Source of the DNA: CAKSIW01 sp045576435
Lineage (GTDB): Bacteria; Bacillota; Clostridia; Monoglobales; Monoglobaceae
Assembly: GCA_045576435.1 (NCBI GenBank)
Contig: JAZNGL010000036.1
Location: 1-5,928, forward strand
Reading direction: 5' to 3'
Length of the DNA stretch: 5,928 bases
In this document: in pieces, positions 1 to 5,499 of the stretch
Layout of the letters: each line of letters starts with the position of its first letter
How positions within the stretch are numbered: position 1 is the stretch's first letter
The notes under the pieces: model-generated
The model's database searches: none
Told to the model about the DNA's origin: nothing
Seen by the model: only the letters and a program-made list of their open reading frames with translations
Translations under genes and position numbers: made by a program

Positions 1-5
1 TGTTA

Positions 6-73
6 AAAACCTCCATGATATATTTTTTGTAATGCGGTCGCCAAACCATTTACTATTATATCATGGAGGTTTT
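6..73. repeat. 17-bp perfect inverted repeat, 34-nt spacer
   Basis: Arms AAAACCTCCATGATATA (6-22) and its exact reverse complement (57-73) flank 34 nt. Each arm contains GGAGG when read outwards: at 65-69 on the + strand, where it is the ribosome binding site of the small ORF at 77, and at 10-14 on the minus strand. The symmetry may therefore come from two divergent, duplicated leader segments, from the end of a small mobile repeat, or from an RNA hairpin that hides the ribosome binding site. The sequence alone does not decide between these. Confidence 0.75.
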
Positions 74-76
74 CTC

Positions 77-187
77 ATGCTAAAGCTTTTTATTGCTCCC
101 CCAGTAGAACTGGGGTTTATTTCCACGCCTAAAGGCACCAATCAAAACGGAGATGTGAAAAATCACATCTCCGTTTTCTTTATCTAA
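77..187 (+). CDS. possible small ORF, 36 aa, unknown function
   Basis: An ATG at 77 lies 7 nt after a good GGAGG (65-69) and opens a 36-codon frame ending at TAA 185-187. The product contains the stretch PPVELGFISTPKGTNQN and a hydrophobic start and end. No family is recognised. Within it, a hairpin CCCCAGT-AGA-ACTGGGG (99-115) and the 15-bp terminator stem (144-158/163-177) are both part of the coding frame, so the last 14 codons would be read through the terminator. That argues either for a non-coding repeat that happens to be open, or for a peptide whose 3' end doubles as a terminator. A weak promoter (TTGTAA 27-32, TACTAT 51-56, 18-nt spacer) can be drawn upstream. Coding status is uncertain. 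Confidence 0.3.
   Translation: MLKLFIAPPVELGFISTPKGTNQNGDVKNHISVFFI
144..177 (-). terminator. bidirectional rho-independent terminator after gap
   Basis: A 15-bp perfect stem, AAAACGGAGATGTGA (144-158) with its complement (163-177) around an AAAA loop. It lies 23 nt past the gap stop codon. Read on the minus strand the stem closes with TTTT; read on the + strand it is followed by TTTTCTTT, so it can work in both directions. Confidence 0.85.
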
Positions 188-200
188 AATATTTTTAATC

Positions 201-1235
201 TTAGATTTCTGCGAAATATTTGATTGTTCTAAGCATTTGGCTTGTGTATGAATTTTCGTTATCATACCAAGAAACAACCTGAACCTCATAGAGGTCATCA
301 GCGATTTTAGCAACCATTGTCTGTGTTGCATCGAACAATGAACCATATTTCATTCCAATAACGTCTGAAGAAACGATTGGATCTGTGTTATAGCCAAATG
401 ACTCAGAAGCTGCAGCTTTCATAGCAGCATTGATGCCATCAACTGTAACATCTGTGCCCTTAACAACAGCTGTAAGAATTGTTGTTGAACCTGTTACAAC
501 CGGAACTCTCTGTGCAGAACCGATGAGCTTGCCGTTAAGTTCAGGAATAACAAGGCCAATAGCTTTTGCTGCACCTGTTGAGTTAGGAACGATGTTTGCA
601 GCACCTGCTCTTGCACGTCTCATATCGCCTTTTCTGTGAGGACCATCAAGAATCATCTGGTCGCCTGTGTATGCATGGATTGTTGACATGATACCTGACT
701 GAATTGCAGCATATTTGTTAAGTGCATTTGCCATAGGAGCAAGACAGTTTGTTGTACATGAAGCAGCTGAAATGATTGTGTCATCTGCTGTTAAAGTATC
801 TTCATTTACAGAGAAAACGATTGTCTTAAGGTCATTGCCTGCTGGAGCAGAAATAACAACCTTCTTTGCACCTGCATCAATATGAGCCTGTGACTTTTCT
901 TTTGATGTGTAGAAGCCTGTGCACTCAAGAACAACATCAACACCGATTTCACCCCAAGGAAGATCAGCAGCCTTAGCTTCTGCATAAATCTTAAGAGTTT
1001 TTCCATCAACTGTGATTGTGCCTGCTTCATCATCAGCCTCAACTGTGTGAAGATTTTCACCGATTTTTCCGCAATATCCGCCCTGAGCTGTGTCATACTT
1101 TAAAAGATCTGCGAGCATTGAAGGCTTTGTTAAATCGTTGATTGCAACAATCTCATAACCCTCCGCACCAAACATCTGACGGAAAGCAAGACGTCCAATA
1201 CGACCAAAACCATTAATAGCAACTTTTACTGACAT
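201..1235 (-). CDS. gap: type I glyceraldehyde-3-phosphate dehydrogenase
   Basis: This 344-aa enzyme oxidises glyceraldehyde 3-phosphate with NAD+ and phosphate to 1,3-bisphosphoglycerate in cytosolic glycolysis. The N-terminal Rossmann fold shows NGFGRIGR (residues 8-15) and AINDL (31-35), whose Asp is the usual mark of NAD rather than NADP use. The catalytic loop SAASCTTNC puts the nucleophile at Cys160, with the partner base His187 in STIHAYT. The C-terminal WYDNE motif (323-327) is intact, and length is normal for the family. The start is fixed by GGAGGT 8 nt upstream (1244-1249). It appears monocistronic: its own promoter lies about 120 nt upstream and a strong terminator follows. The leader contains a Rex-like operator (1320-1337), suggesting control by the NADH/NAD+ ratio. 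Confidence 0.98.
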   Translation of the reverse strand: MSVKVAINGFGRIGRLAFRQMFGAEGYEIVAINDLTKPSMLADLLKYDTAQGGYCGKIGENLHTVEADDEAGTITVDGKTLKIYAEAKAADLPWGEIGVDVVLECTGFYTSKEKSQAHIDAGAKKVVISAPAGNDLKTIVFSVNEDTLTADDTIISAASCTTNCLAPMANALNKYAAIQSGIMSTIHAYTGDQMILDGPHRKGDMRRARAGAANIVPNSTGAAKAIGLVIPELNGKLIGSAQRVPVVTGSTTILTAVVKGTDVTVDGINAAMKAAASESFGYNTDPIVSSDVIGMKYGSLFDATQTMVAKIADDLYEVQVVSWYDNENSYTSQMLRTIKYFAEI

Positions 1236-1319
1236 AAATATTTACCTCCAAAATATATTAATATTATTAATAATTATTTTACACTATTTTTCCAAAATAT
1301 ACAATAGCTTTTTAAATTT

Positions 1320-1337
1320 TTGTTAAAAATTTAACCT
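1320..1337. promoter_or_regulatory. Rex-like operator in the gap leader
   Basis: Read on the + strand the site is TTGTTAA-AAAT-TTAACCT, 12 of 14 positions of the Rex consensus TTGTTAA-N4-TTAACAA. It falls about 15-30 nt downstream of the expected gap start point, a place where a bound repressor would block transcription. Rex is the NADH-sensing repressor of Firmicutes and gap is a known target in some lineages. The site also forms an all-AT 10-bp hairpin (1312-1321/1325-1334), so part of the symmetry could come from that. The assignment is an inference from sequence match. Confidence 0.5.
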
Positions 1338-1357
1338 AAATTTTTTATTTCCTATAA

Positions 1358-1386
1358 ATTATAACATATTATTTTATTTTTTGCAA
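1358..1386 (-). promoter_or_regulatory. SigA-type promoter for gap
   Basis: On the minus strand a -35 TTGCAA (1386-1381), a 17-nt spacer and a perfect -10 TATAAT (1363-1358) point towards gap. The expected start is near 1351, giving a leader of roughly 115 nt that contains the Rex-like site. Confidence 0.7.
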
Positions 1387-1395
1387 CTATCAATA

Positions 1396-1424
1396 TTTAC
1401 AACTTATGAAAAATGTGTTATAAA
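1396..1424 (+). promoter_or_regulatory. SigA-type promoter for the rdgB operon
   Basis: TTTACA (1396-1401), a 17-nt spacer and TATAAA (1419-1424) give five of six matches in each box. The predicted start near 1431 leaves a leader of about 30 nt before the rdgB ATG. It lies back to back with the gap promoter, the two -35 boxes being about 10 bp apart. Confidence 0.6.
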
Positions 1425-1462
1425 TAATATATACAATTTTACAGATTTAATGGAGAAAAACT

Positions 1463-2047
1463 ATGAAAATAATTCTTGCAAGCAAAAACCGTCATAAAGC
1501 GGAAGAAATCCGCGCCATTTTAGGTGACGACTTTTCTCTTATAACTCAGGACGAAGCAGGTTTTGGCGATATTGACGTTGTTGAAGATGGCATAACCTTT
1601 GAGGAAAATGCAATAAAAAAGGCTATAACCATCATGGAAGCAACAGGTCATGCATCGATAGGCGACGATAGCGGTTTATGTGTTGACGCCCTTGATGGTC
1701 GTCCAGGCGTTTACACCGCCCGTTTTGCGGGTGAAAATGCCACAGATGACGAAAACATTTCTAAACTTTTGTCCGAAATGGTAAATGTTCCAAAAAGTGA
1801 ACGAACTGCAAAATTTGTCTGCGTTATTGCAGTTGCAATACCAGGTAAAGATGTCATGTTGTTTCGTGGAGAATGTGAGGGCGAAATTGCTTTTGAAAAA
1901 TCTGGTGAACATGGTTTTGGCTATGACCCGATTTTTTATATGCCTCAATTTGATAAATGCATGGCAGAACTTTCACCAGAGGTTAAAAATTCAATAAGTC
2001 ATCGGAGTAATGCTCTGAAAAAAATGAGCAGTGATTTTAAAATATGA
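1463..2047 (+). CDS. rdgB: XTP/dITP diphosphatase (RdgB/HAM1 family)
   Basis: This 194-aa cytosolic enzyme hydrolyses non-canonical purine nucleotides (XTP, ITP, dITP) to monophosphates and pyrophosphate, keeping deaminated bases out of DNA and RNA. All family signatures are present in order: the N-terminal phosphate-binding ASKNRHKAEE (6-15), the metal-binding GDDSGLCVDALDGRPGVYTAR (from 67; Asp68-Asp69), FGYDPIF (152-158) and KNSISHR (175-181). Length is typical. The start has GGAG 7 nt upstream (1452-1455). It is first in a three-gene plus-strand run; its TGA overlaps the next ATG as ATGA, which suggests translational coupling with the tRNA-modifying neighbour. Confidence 0.96.
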   Translation: MKIILASKNRHKAEEIRAILGDDFSLITQDEAGFGDIDVVEDGITFEENAIKKAITIMEATGHASIGDDSGLCVDALDGRPGVYTARFAGENATDDENISKLLSEMVNVPKSERTAKFVCVIAVAIPGKDVMLFRGECEGEIAFEKSGEHGFGYDPIFYMPQFDKCMAELSPEVKNSISHRSNALKKMSSDFKI

Positions 2048-2757
2048 GAAAAATTTTAAGCTCTATGCGAAGAGCCATCCAGGATTATAATATGATTAAT
2101 GCAGGTGACAAAATAGCCGTTGGTGTTTCAGGCGGCAAAGATAGTCTTGCTCTCTTATGTGCACTTGCAGAATTCCGAAGATTTTCCGAGGTTCCCTTTG
2201 AGGTAATCGGCATCACTCTCAATATGGGCTTTGATGGTGTTGACTATTCCTCTATTCAGGAGCTTTGTGGTAAAATAAATGTTGAATATATCATAAAAGA
2301 AACTAATATTGCAGAAATTTTGTTTGATATAAGAAAAGAGAAAAATCCATGCTCATTGTGTTCTAAAATGCGACGAGGCGCTATTAACGACCTGGCAAAA
2401 ATTAATGGTTGTAACAAGGTTGCGCTTGGGCATCATAACGAAGATGTAATTGAGACCTTCTTCCTCTCTCTTTTCTATGAAGGCCGCCTCAACTGTTTTT
2501 CACCCGTTACATATCTCTCCCGAATTGACCTTAACGTCATCAGACCACTGATATATGTTGCCGAAGGTGATATTCGTGGCTATGCCAAGCGTGCTAATCT
2601 TCCCATTGTGCACAATCCTTGTCCGATGGACGGATTTACAAAAAGACAGGAAATTAAAGATTTTGTCAATAGCAAGAATGCGGTTGACCATTCATTCAAA
2701 ACACGCATGATGCATGCAATCCAAACTGGTCTTCCAGATTGGAAATGTAATATTTAA
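2044..2757 (+). CDS. ttcA: PP-loop ATPase, TtcA-like tRNA thiolation enzyme
   Basis: A 237-aa member of the adenine nucleotide alpha-hydrolase (PP-loop) superfamily. SGGKDS (29-34) is the ATP pyrophosphate-binding loop that adenylates the tRNA base. Cys103-x2-Cys106 (NPCSLC) together with Cys193 in NPCPMDG matches the three-cysteine arrangement that holds a [4Fe-4S] cluster in TtcA, which makes 2-thiocytidine in tRNA. GHHNEDVIETF (129-139) is the family's second ATP-site motif. It is shorter than E. coli TtcA (about 310 aa), as is usual for compact Firmicutes members of this group, so the exact modified base is not certain. There is no separate ribosome binding site and translation probably restarts from rdgB through the ATGA overlap. 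Confidence 0.88.
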   Translation: MRKILSSMRRAIQDYNMINAGDKIAVGVSGGKDSLALLCALAEFRRFSEVPFEVIGITLNMGFDGVDYSSIQELCGKINVEYIIKETNIAEILFDIRKEKNPCSLCSKMRRGAINDLAKINGCNKVALGHHNEDVIETFFLSLFYEGRLNCFSPVTYLSRIDLNVIRPLIYVAEGDIRGYAKRANLPIVHNPCPMDGFTKRQEIKDFVNSKNAVDHSFKTRMMHAIQTGLPDWKCNI

Positions 2758-2781
2758 TATCAAAAGATAGGAGATACCCAA

Positions 2782-3534
2782 ATGTTATTCTCATTAGCTA
2801 AGAATGATTTTAAATCCAAATATGCAGGCTCAGTCTTAGGAACAATATGGGCATTTATCAGCCCTATAATCACAATTCTGATTTATTGGTTTGTTTTTCA
2901 GGTTGCATTTCAAAATGGACCCGTTGGAAATGTCCCTTATGTTATCTGGCTTGTTTCGGGCATTGTTCCATGGTTTTTTATATCCGAAGCATGGGGCGGA
3001 GCAACTGGTGTCCTCATTGATTATTCCTATCTTGTGAAAAAGGTTGTTTTTAAAGTGGAAATACTCCCTGCAGTGCGAGTTGTTTCTGCAGCTTTTGTGC
3101 ATATTTTCTTCGTTGCATTAACTTTTTTGATTGTTATTGCCTATCGTTTTCCTCTCGGTCTTATTCATTTGCAAATTATATATTATATGTTTGCCGCCTT
3201 CGTTCTTTCGTTGGCACTCGGCAGAATAACCTCAGTTCTCACTGCGTTTGCACGTGATATGGGAAATATTGTTGGTGTTCTTGTTCAGTTTGGCTTTTGG
3301 CTCACGCCAATTTTTTGGGATATAAACTCAATTCCCAAAAGCCTACATATACTTTTTAAATTAAACCCCATCTATTATATAACCGAGGGCTATCGCAACA
3401 CTTTTGTTTATGGAATTTATTTTTGGGAAACTCCATGTCTTTCATTATATTTCTGGGCACTAACCAGCGTATTAATCTTATGCGGAAACCTTTTATTCAA
3501 AAGACTTCGCCCACATCTTGCGGACTTAATTTAA
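2782..3534 (+). CDS. ABC-2 type permease, polysaccharide/teichoic-acid export family
   Basis: A 250-aa integral membrane protein of the ABC2 membrane family (TagG/Wzm-like), which exports lipid-linked cell-surface polymers when paired with an ATPase. Six hydrophobic segments are visible at about residues 17-41, 53-72, 102-122, 131-154, 160-179 and 219-238. The cytoplasmic N-terminus (LAKNDFKSKYAGSVLGTIW), the loop FARDMGN before segment five, NPIYYITEGYRN (195-206) and the C-terminal RLRPHLADLI are characteristic. AGGAG at 2769-2773 sets the start. An in-frame stop (the ttcA TAA, 2755-2757) lies just upstream, so no longer form is possible, and the N-terminus is about 10 residues shorter than many relatives. 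It follows ttcA by 24 nt. The expected TagH/Wzt-like ATPase does not follow; perR does. Confidence 0.9.
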   Translation: MLFSLAKNDFKSKYAGSVLGTIWAFISPIITILIYWFVFQVAFQNGPVGNVPYVIWLVSGIVPWFFISEAWGGATGVLIDYSYLVKKVVFKVEILPAVRVVSAAFVHIFFVALTFLIVIAYRFPLGLIHLQIIYYMFAAFVLSLALGRITSVLTAFARDMGNIVGVLVQFGFWLTPIFWDINSIPKSLHILFKLNPIYYITEGYRNTFVYGIYFWETPCLSLYFWALTSVLILCGNLLFKRLRPHLADLI

Positions 3535-3562
3535 AATTTTTTAAAAATTTTTTCAAAAGTAC

Positions 3563-3590
3563 TTGACAAATAAAATTTATTTGCTATAAT
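3563..3590 (+). promoter_or_regulatory. consensus SigA promoter for perR-rbr
   Basis: TTGACA (3563-3568) and TATAAT (3585-3590) both match consensus perfectly, with a 16-nt spacer. The predicted start near 3597 lies inside the palindromic operator that begins at 3588. Such a strong promoter under a repressor site fits a rapidly inducible stress operon. Confidence 0.9.
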
Positions 3591-3616
3591 AATAGTAACA
3601 ATTACTATTATTGTTA
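3588..3616. promoter_or_regulatory. overlapping palindromes, likely PerR/Fur-family operator
   Basis: AATAATAGTAA (3588-3598) and TTACTATTATT (3602-3612) form a perfect 11-bp inverted repeat around CAA. A second palindrome, TAACAAT (3596-3602) with ATTGTTA (3610-3616), overlaps it with its centre shifted 6 bp. Offset overlapping dyads are typical of Fur-family operators. The left arm covers the end of the -10 box and the rest covers the start site, so binding would block transcription. It resembles but does not exactly match the B. subtilis PerR box TTATAATnATTATAA. Autoregulation by the PerR encoded directly downstream is the simplest reading. Confidence 0.75.
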
Positions 3617-3627
3617 GAGGTGCTGTG

Positions 3628-4029
3628 ATGACTACTACAAAACACAGTAAACAACGAGATGCTATTTTAGAAGTGGTGAAAAAAACAAAAACTCATCCTT
3701 CTGCTGATTGGGTTTATTCAAAAGTGCGCGAAACCATTCCAAACATCAGTCTCGGCACAGTTTATCGAAATCTTTCTAAACTTGCAGAAGATAATCTAAT
3801 TCAGAAATTGGCAATTGGTTTATCCAGCGAACATTTTGATGGAACTGTTGATTCACATTATCACGTTGTTTGCAAAAAATGCGGAAAAATAACCGATATT
3901 GAAGGCGAATCATTAGCCTCAATTAACAAATGGGCAGCCGATAAATTTGACGGCGATATTTATGAACATTCAATGGTGTTTTTCGGCAAATGTAAAACAT
4001 GTAAGGATTTAGAAAAAAATATTTTATAG
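3628..4029 (+). CDS. perR: peroxide-responsive repressor PerR (Fur family)
   Basis: A 133-aa dimeric metalloregulator: an N-terminal winged helix (about 1-70; recognition region SLGTVYRNLSKL) and a C-terminal metal/dimer domain. It contains all five regulatory-metal ligands of B. subtilis PerR by position: His23 (THPSAD), Asp71 (HFD), His77 and His79 (HYH) and Asp90 (GKITD). Asp rather than Glu at the last place is the feature that separates PerR from Fur. The structural zinc cysteines Cys82/Cys85 and Cys122/Cys125 are intact. In PerR, peroxide oxidises the Fe-bound histidines and releases DNA. I chose the ATG at 3628, 7 nt after AGAGG (3616-3620); an in-frame GTG at 3625 would add one residue but sits too close. 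Rubrerythrin follows after 12 nt in the same operon. Confidence 0.92.
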   Translation: MTTTKHSKQRDAILEVVKKTKTHPSADWVYSKVRETIPNISLGTVYRNLSKLAEDNLIQKLAIGLSSEHFDGTVDSHYHVVCKKCGKITDIEGESLASINKWAADKFDGDIYEHSMVFFGKCKTCKDLEKNIL

Positions 4030-4041
4030 GAGGATTTTATT

Positions 4042-4584
4042 ATGAAAAAATTTGTATGTTCAGTTTGCGGTTATGTTCACGAGGGAGATTCTGCTCCTGA
4101 AAAATGTCCACAGTGCGGTGTTCCTGCATCAAAGTTCACAGAGCAGGCAGCCGGAGAAAGAGAGTGGGCTGCAGAGCACGTTGTTGGTATTGCAAAGGGC
4201 GTTCCTGAAGATATAATCATGGATCTCAGAGCAAATTTTGAAGGTGAATGCTCAGAAGTTGGTATGTATCTTGCAATGGCAAGAGTTGCACATCGCGAAG
4301 GATATCCTGAAATCGGACTTTATTGGGAAAAGGCTGCTTATGAAGAAGCAGAGCATGCTGCAAAATTTGCAGAGCTTCTCGGCGAAGTTGTAATAGACTC
4401 AACAAAGAAAAACCTTGAGATGAGAGTTGATGCAGAAAATGGTGCAACTGCAGGTAAGTTTGACCTTGCAAAAAGAGCAAAGGCTGCAAACCTCGATGCT
4501 ATACACGATACAGTTCATGAGATGGCTCGCGACGAAGCAAGACACGGCAAGGCATTCGAGGGACTTTTAAAGAGATATTTCTAA
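4042..4584 (+). CDS. rbr: reverse rubrerythrin (N-terminal rubredoxin domain)
   Basis: A 180-aa non-haem iron protein that reduces hydrogen peroxide and, in clostridial relatives, oxygen, to water using NAD(P)H-derived electrons. A rubredoxin-like Fe(SCys)4 site lies at the N-terminus (Cys6, Cys9, Cys22, Cys25). It is followed by a ferritin-like four-helix bundle with di-iron ligand motifs: ANFEGE (65-70), the first ExxH pair (Glu102/His105) and the second (Glu165/His168), with HEMARDEARHGKAF near the end. The order rubredoxin-then-diiron is reversed from classical rubrerythrin and matches the clostridial reverse type. AGGAGG (4028-4033) overlaps the perR stop, so the two genes are surely co-transcribed and probably PerR-repressed. 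Confidence 0.95.
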   Translation: MKKFVCSVCGYVHEGDSAPEKCPQCGVPASKFTEQAAGEREWAAEHVVGIAKGVPEDIIMDLRANFEGECSEVGMYLAMARVAHREGYPEIGLYWEKAAYEEAEHAAKFAELLGEVVIDSTKKNLEMRVDAENGATAGKFDLAKRAKAANLDAIHDTVHEMARDEARHGKAFEGLLKRYF

Positions 4585-4606
4585 TTTGAATAAAATATTA
4601 ATATTC

Positions 4607-4637
4607 AGGGGTTGAGCATTGCTCAACCCCTTGTTTT
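4607..4637 (+). terminator. rho-independent terminator of perR-rbr
   Basis: A perfect 11-bp stem AGGGGTTGAGC (4607-4617) with its complement (4621-4631), loop ATT, followed by TGTTTT. It is 22 nt past the rubrerythrin stop. The AT-rich stretch from here to about 4834 shows no convincing gene. Confidence 0.9.
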
Positions 4638-4834
4638 ATGCAGGTTTTAAGTTCATATGGGCTAATATTAAAATTGTAAATTATAATATTTTACTGAAAT
4701 AATTGTTAACAAAAAACATTTTTTAGAATGTTCTCTCATAATATAATAAAATTCTGTGCAAAATATAAAGTTTATAATTTATAGTTTTAAAGCGGCTATA
4801 TTTTTTATAAAATTGTGGACTTTTATAATATTTA

Positions 4835-4843
4835 TGATATAAT
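4835..4843 (+). promoter_or_regulatory. extended -10 promoter for the TIGR04076-like gene
   Basis: TGA-TATAAT gives a TGn extension plus a perfect -10 (4838-4843). The best -35 is only TTGTGG (4813-4818) at a wide 19-nt spacing, which is tolerated by extended -10 promoters. The predicted start near 4850 lies after the upstream ATG at 4815, supporting translation from 4872. Confidence 0.5.
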
Positions 4844-4871
4844 AAAGAAAAAACATTGGGAAGATAATATT

Positions 4872-5174
4872 ATGAAAACGATTAAGATAACCGTGATGAA
4901 AATGGCACAGTATGATGATTTAATCAAAAAGTACGAAAACCCAATTGAGCATGCTTGCGATATGCGGATGGGACAAGTATTTATATCTGTTAATGGTGAA
5001 AAGCCAAATAATATGTGCGACTCCGCTTGGCATAGTATGGAATACTTTGTCAAAGAGCTTAGCATAGGTGGCGGAGATTTTTACGATGGTTGGATGAAGA
5101 ATCCTGAATCCGCCATGATTTCTTGTAATGACGGATTTCGTCCTGTGAGTTTTTTAATTGAAGTAATAGAATAA
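4872..5174 (+). CDS. TIGR04076-like small protein of unknown function
   Basis: A 100-aa soluble protein without signal peptide or membrane segment. I recognise the pattern of the TIGR04076 family, whose function is not established: an N-terminal strand KTIKITVMK, then Cys29, GQVF (34-37), the CDSAW motif (Cys49, Trp53), GGGDF (66-70), and a C-terminal SCNDGFRPVSFLIE (84-97; Cys85). Three spaced cysteines recur in the family and may bind metal or act in redox chemistry, but this is a guess. An upstream in-frame ATG at 4815 would add 19 residues with no ribosome binding site and lies before the promoter; the ATG at 4872 with GGGAAG at 4858-4863 aligns with the family N-terminus. It is a single-gene unit bounded by terminators. 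Confidence 0.8.
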   Translation: MKTIKITVMKMAQYDDLIKKYENPIEHACDMRMGQVFISVNGEKPNNMCDSAWHSMEYFVKELSIGGGDFYDGWMKNPESAMISCNDGFRPVSFLIEVIE

Positions 5175-5226
5175 AAGGTGAACTAAACTAAAATATTGAA
5201 TCTTTTTACCAAATTATTTAATCTTT

Positions 5227-5267
5227 AAAAAACAGAACCCAGATGTTACATCTGAGTTCTGTTTTTT
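5227..5267. terminator. strong bidirectional terminator
   Basis: AAAAAACAGAAC (5227-5238) pairs with GTTCTGTTTTTT (5256-5267). After one C/A mismatch a further six pairs, CAGATG/CATCTG, close on loop TTA. A-run and T-run flank the stem, so it terminates transcripts from both sides: the TIGR04076-like gene on the + strand and the tRNA remnant on the minus strand. Confidence 0.9.
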
Positions 5268-5269
5268 CG

Positions 5270-5323
5270 TGGTGCACCTGAGGAGATTTGAACTCCTAAG
5301 CCGTTACCGGCACACGGACCTGA
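5270..5323 (-). tRNA. partial tRNA-Leu(CAG), 3' part only (att-site scar)
   Basis: Read on the minus strand: TCAGGT (anticodon-loop positions 33-38 with anticodon CAG, T33 and G37), CCGTG (anticodon stem 3' strand), T, a type II variable arm GCCG-GTAA-CGGC, TT, T arm AGGAG-TTCAAAT-CTCCT, acceptor strand CAGGTGC, discriminator A and encoded CCA (5272-5270). The long variable arm, A73 and the CAG anticodon fit leucine. The 5' half (expected to start GCACCTG, with a D arm) is missing: the sequence loses tRNA character exactly at the anticodon loop and no matching 5' acceptor occurs upstream. It is thus a non-functional remnant, of the kind left at one end of an element integrated by a tyrosine recombinase. 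Confidence 0.75.
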
Positions 5324-5428
5324 TGATAGCGTCCAATCGGTGAAAACTTAAAAACCGCATAAAACCAGAAGTTTTAGGCTGATACAAGTCTTAAAAACTA
5401 CTGATTTTTATGCCAATTTCATTCTGTA

Positions 5429-5458
5429 GAATTACGGAATGGAATTAAGAATGAATTA
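5429..5458 (+). repeat. GAATTA/GAAT repeat cluster
   Basis: GAATTA occurs at 5429, 5442 and 5453, spaced 13 and 11 bp, with extra GAAT at 5437 and 5449: five GAAT in about 30 bp. An inverse copy, CATTC, is at 5420-5424. Near helical-turn spacing upstream of a DNA-binding protein gene could mark a binding site or iteron-like array, though AT-rich DNA can yield this by chance. Confidence 0.35.
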
Positions 5459-5471
5459 AATAAAACTAATT

Positions 5472-5499
5472 AGTCGTATCGAAATGATGCGGCTTTTTT
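5472..5499 (+). terminator. terminator-like hairpin upstream of the winged-helix gene
   Basis: AGTCGTATC (5472-5480) pairs with GATGCGGCT (5486-5494) over nine positions, two of them G-T wobbles, around loop GAAAT, followed by a run of six T. It ends 11 nt before the AGGAGG of the next gene. It may stop a short leader transcript, or insulate the gene from readthrough. No convincing promoter was found between it and the gene, so the gene may depend on readthrough. Confidence 0.6.

Noticed and set aside
1676..1948. Minus-strand open frame inside rdgB, and similar open frames inside gap, ttcA, the permease, rbr and the TIGR04076-like gene
   Set aside because: All lie antisense or out of frame within well-recognised genes, lack ribosome binding sites and show no family motifs.
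3534..3556. A/T runs after the permease as a terminator
   Set aside because: No GC-containing stem; the AT-only pairing is too weak to call.
4703..4712. TTGTTAACAA as a second Rex-type site
   Set aside because: It lacks the central 4-nt spacer of the Rex consensus and has no gene at a suitable distance.
4715..4732. AACATT...AATGTT hairpin in the 4638-4834 gap
   Set aside because: Only six AT-rich pairs with a 6-nt loop and no associated gene; expected by chance in such AT-rich DNA.
4815..4871. Longer start for the TIGR04076-like gene at ATG 4815
   Set aside because: No ribosome binding site, lies upstream of the extended -10, and the added 19 residues are outside the family's usual N-terminus.
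5316..5334. GGAC...GTCC pairing that might complete the tRNA anticodon stem
   Set aside because: It would force an 11-nt anticodon loop and there is still no D arm or 5' acceptor strand, so the tRNA is not intact.
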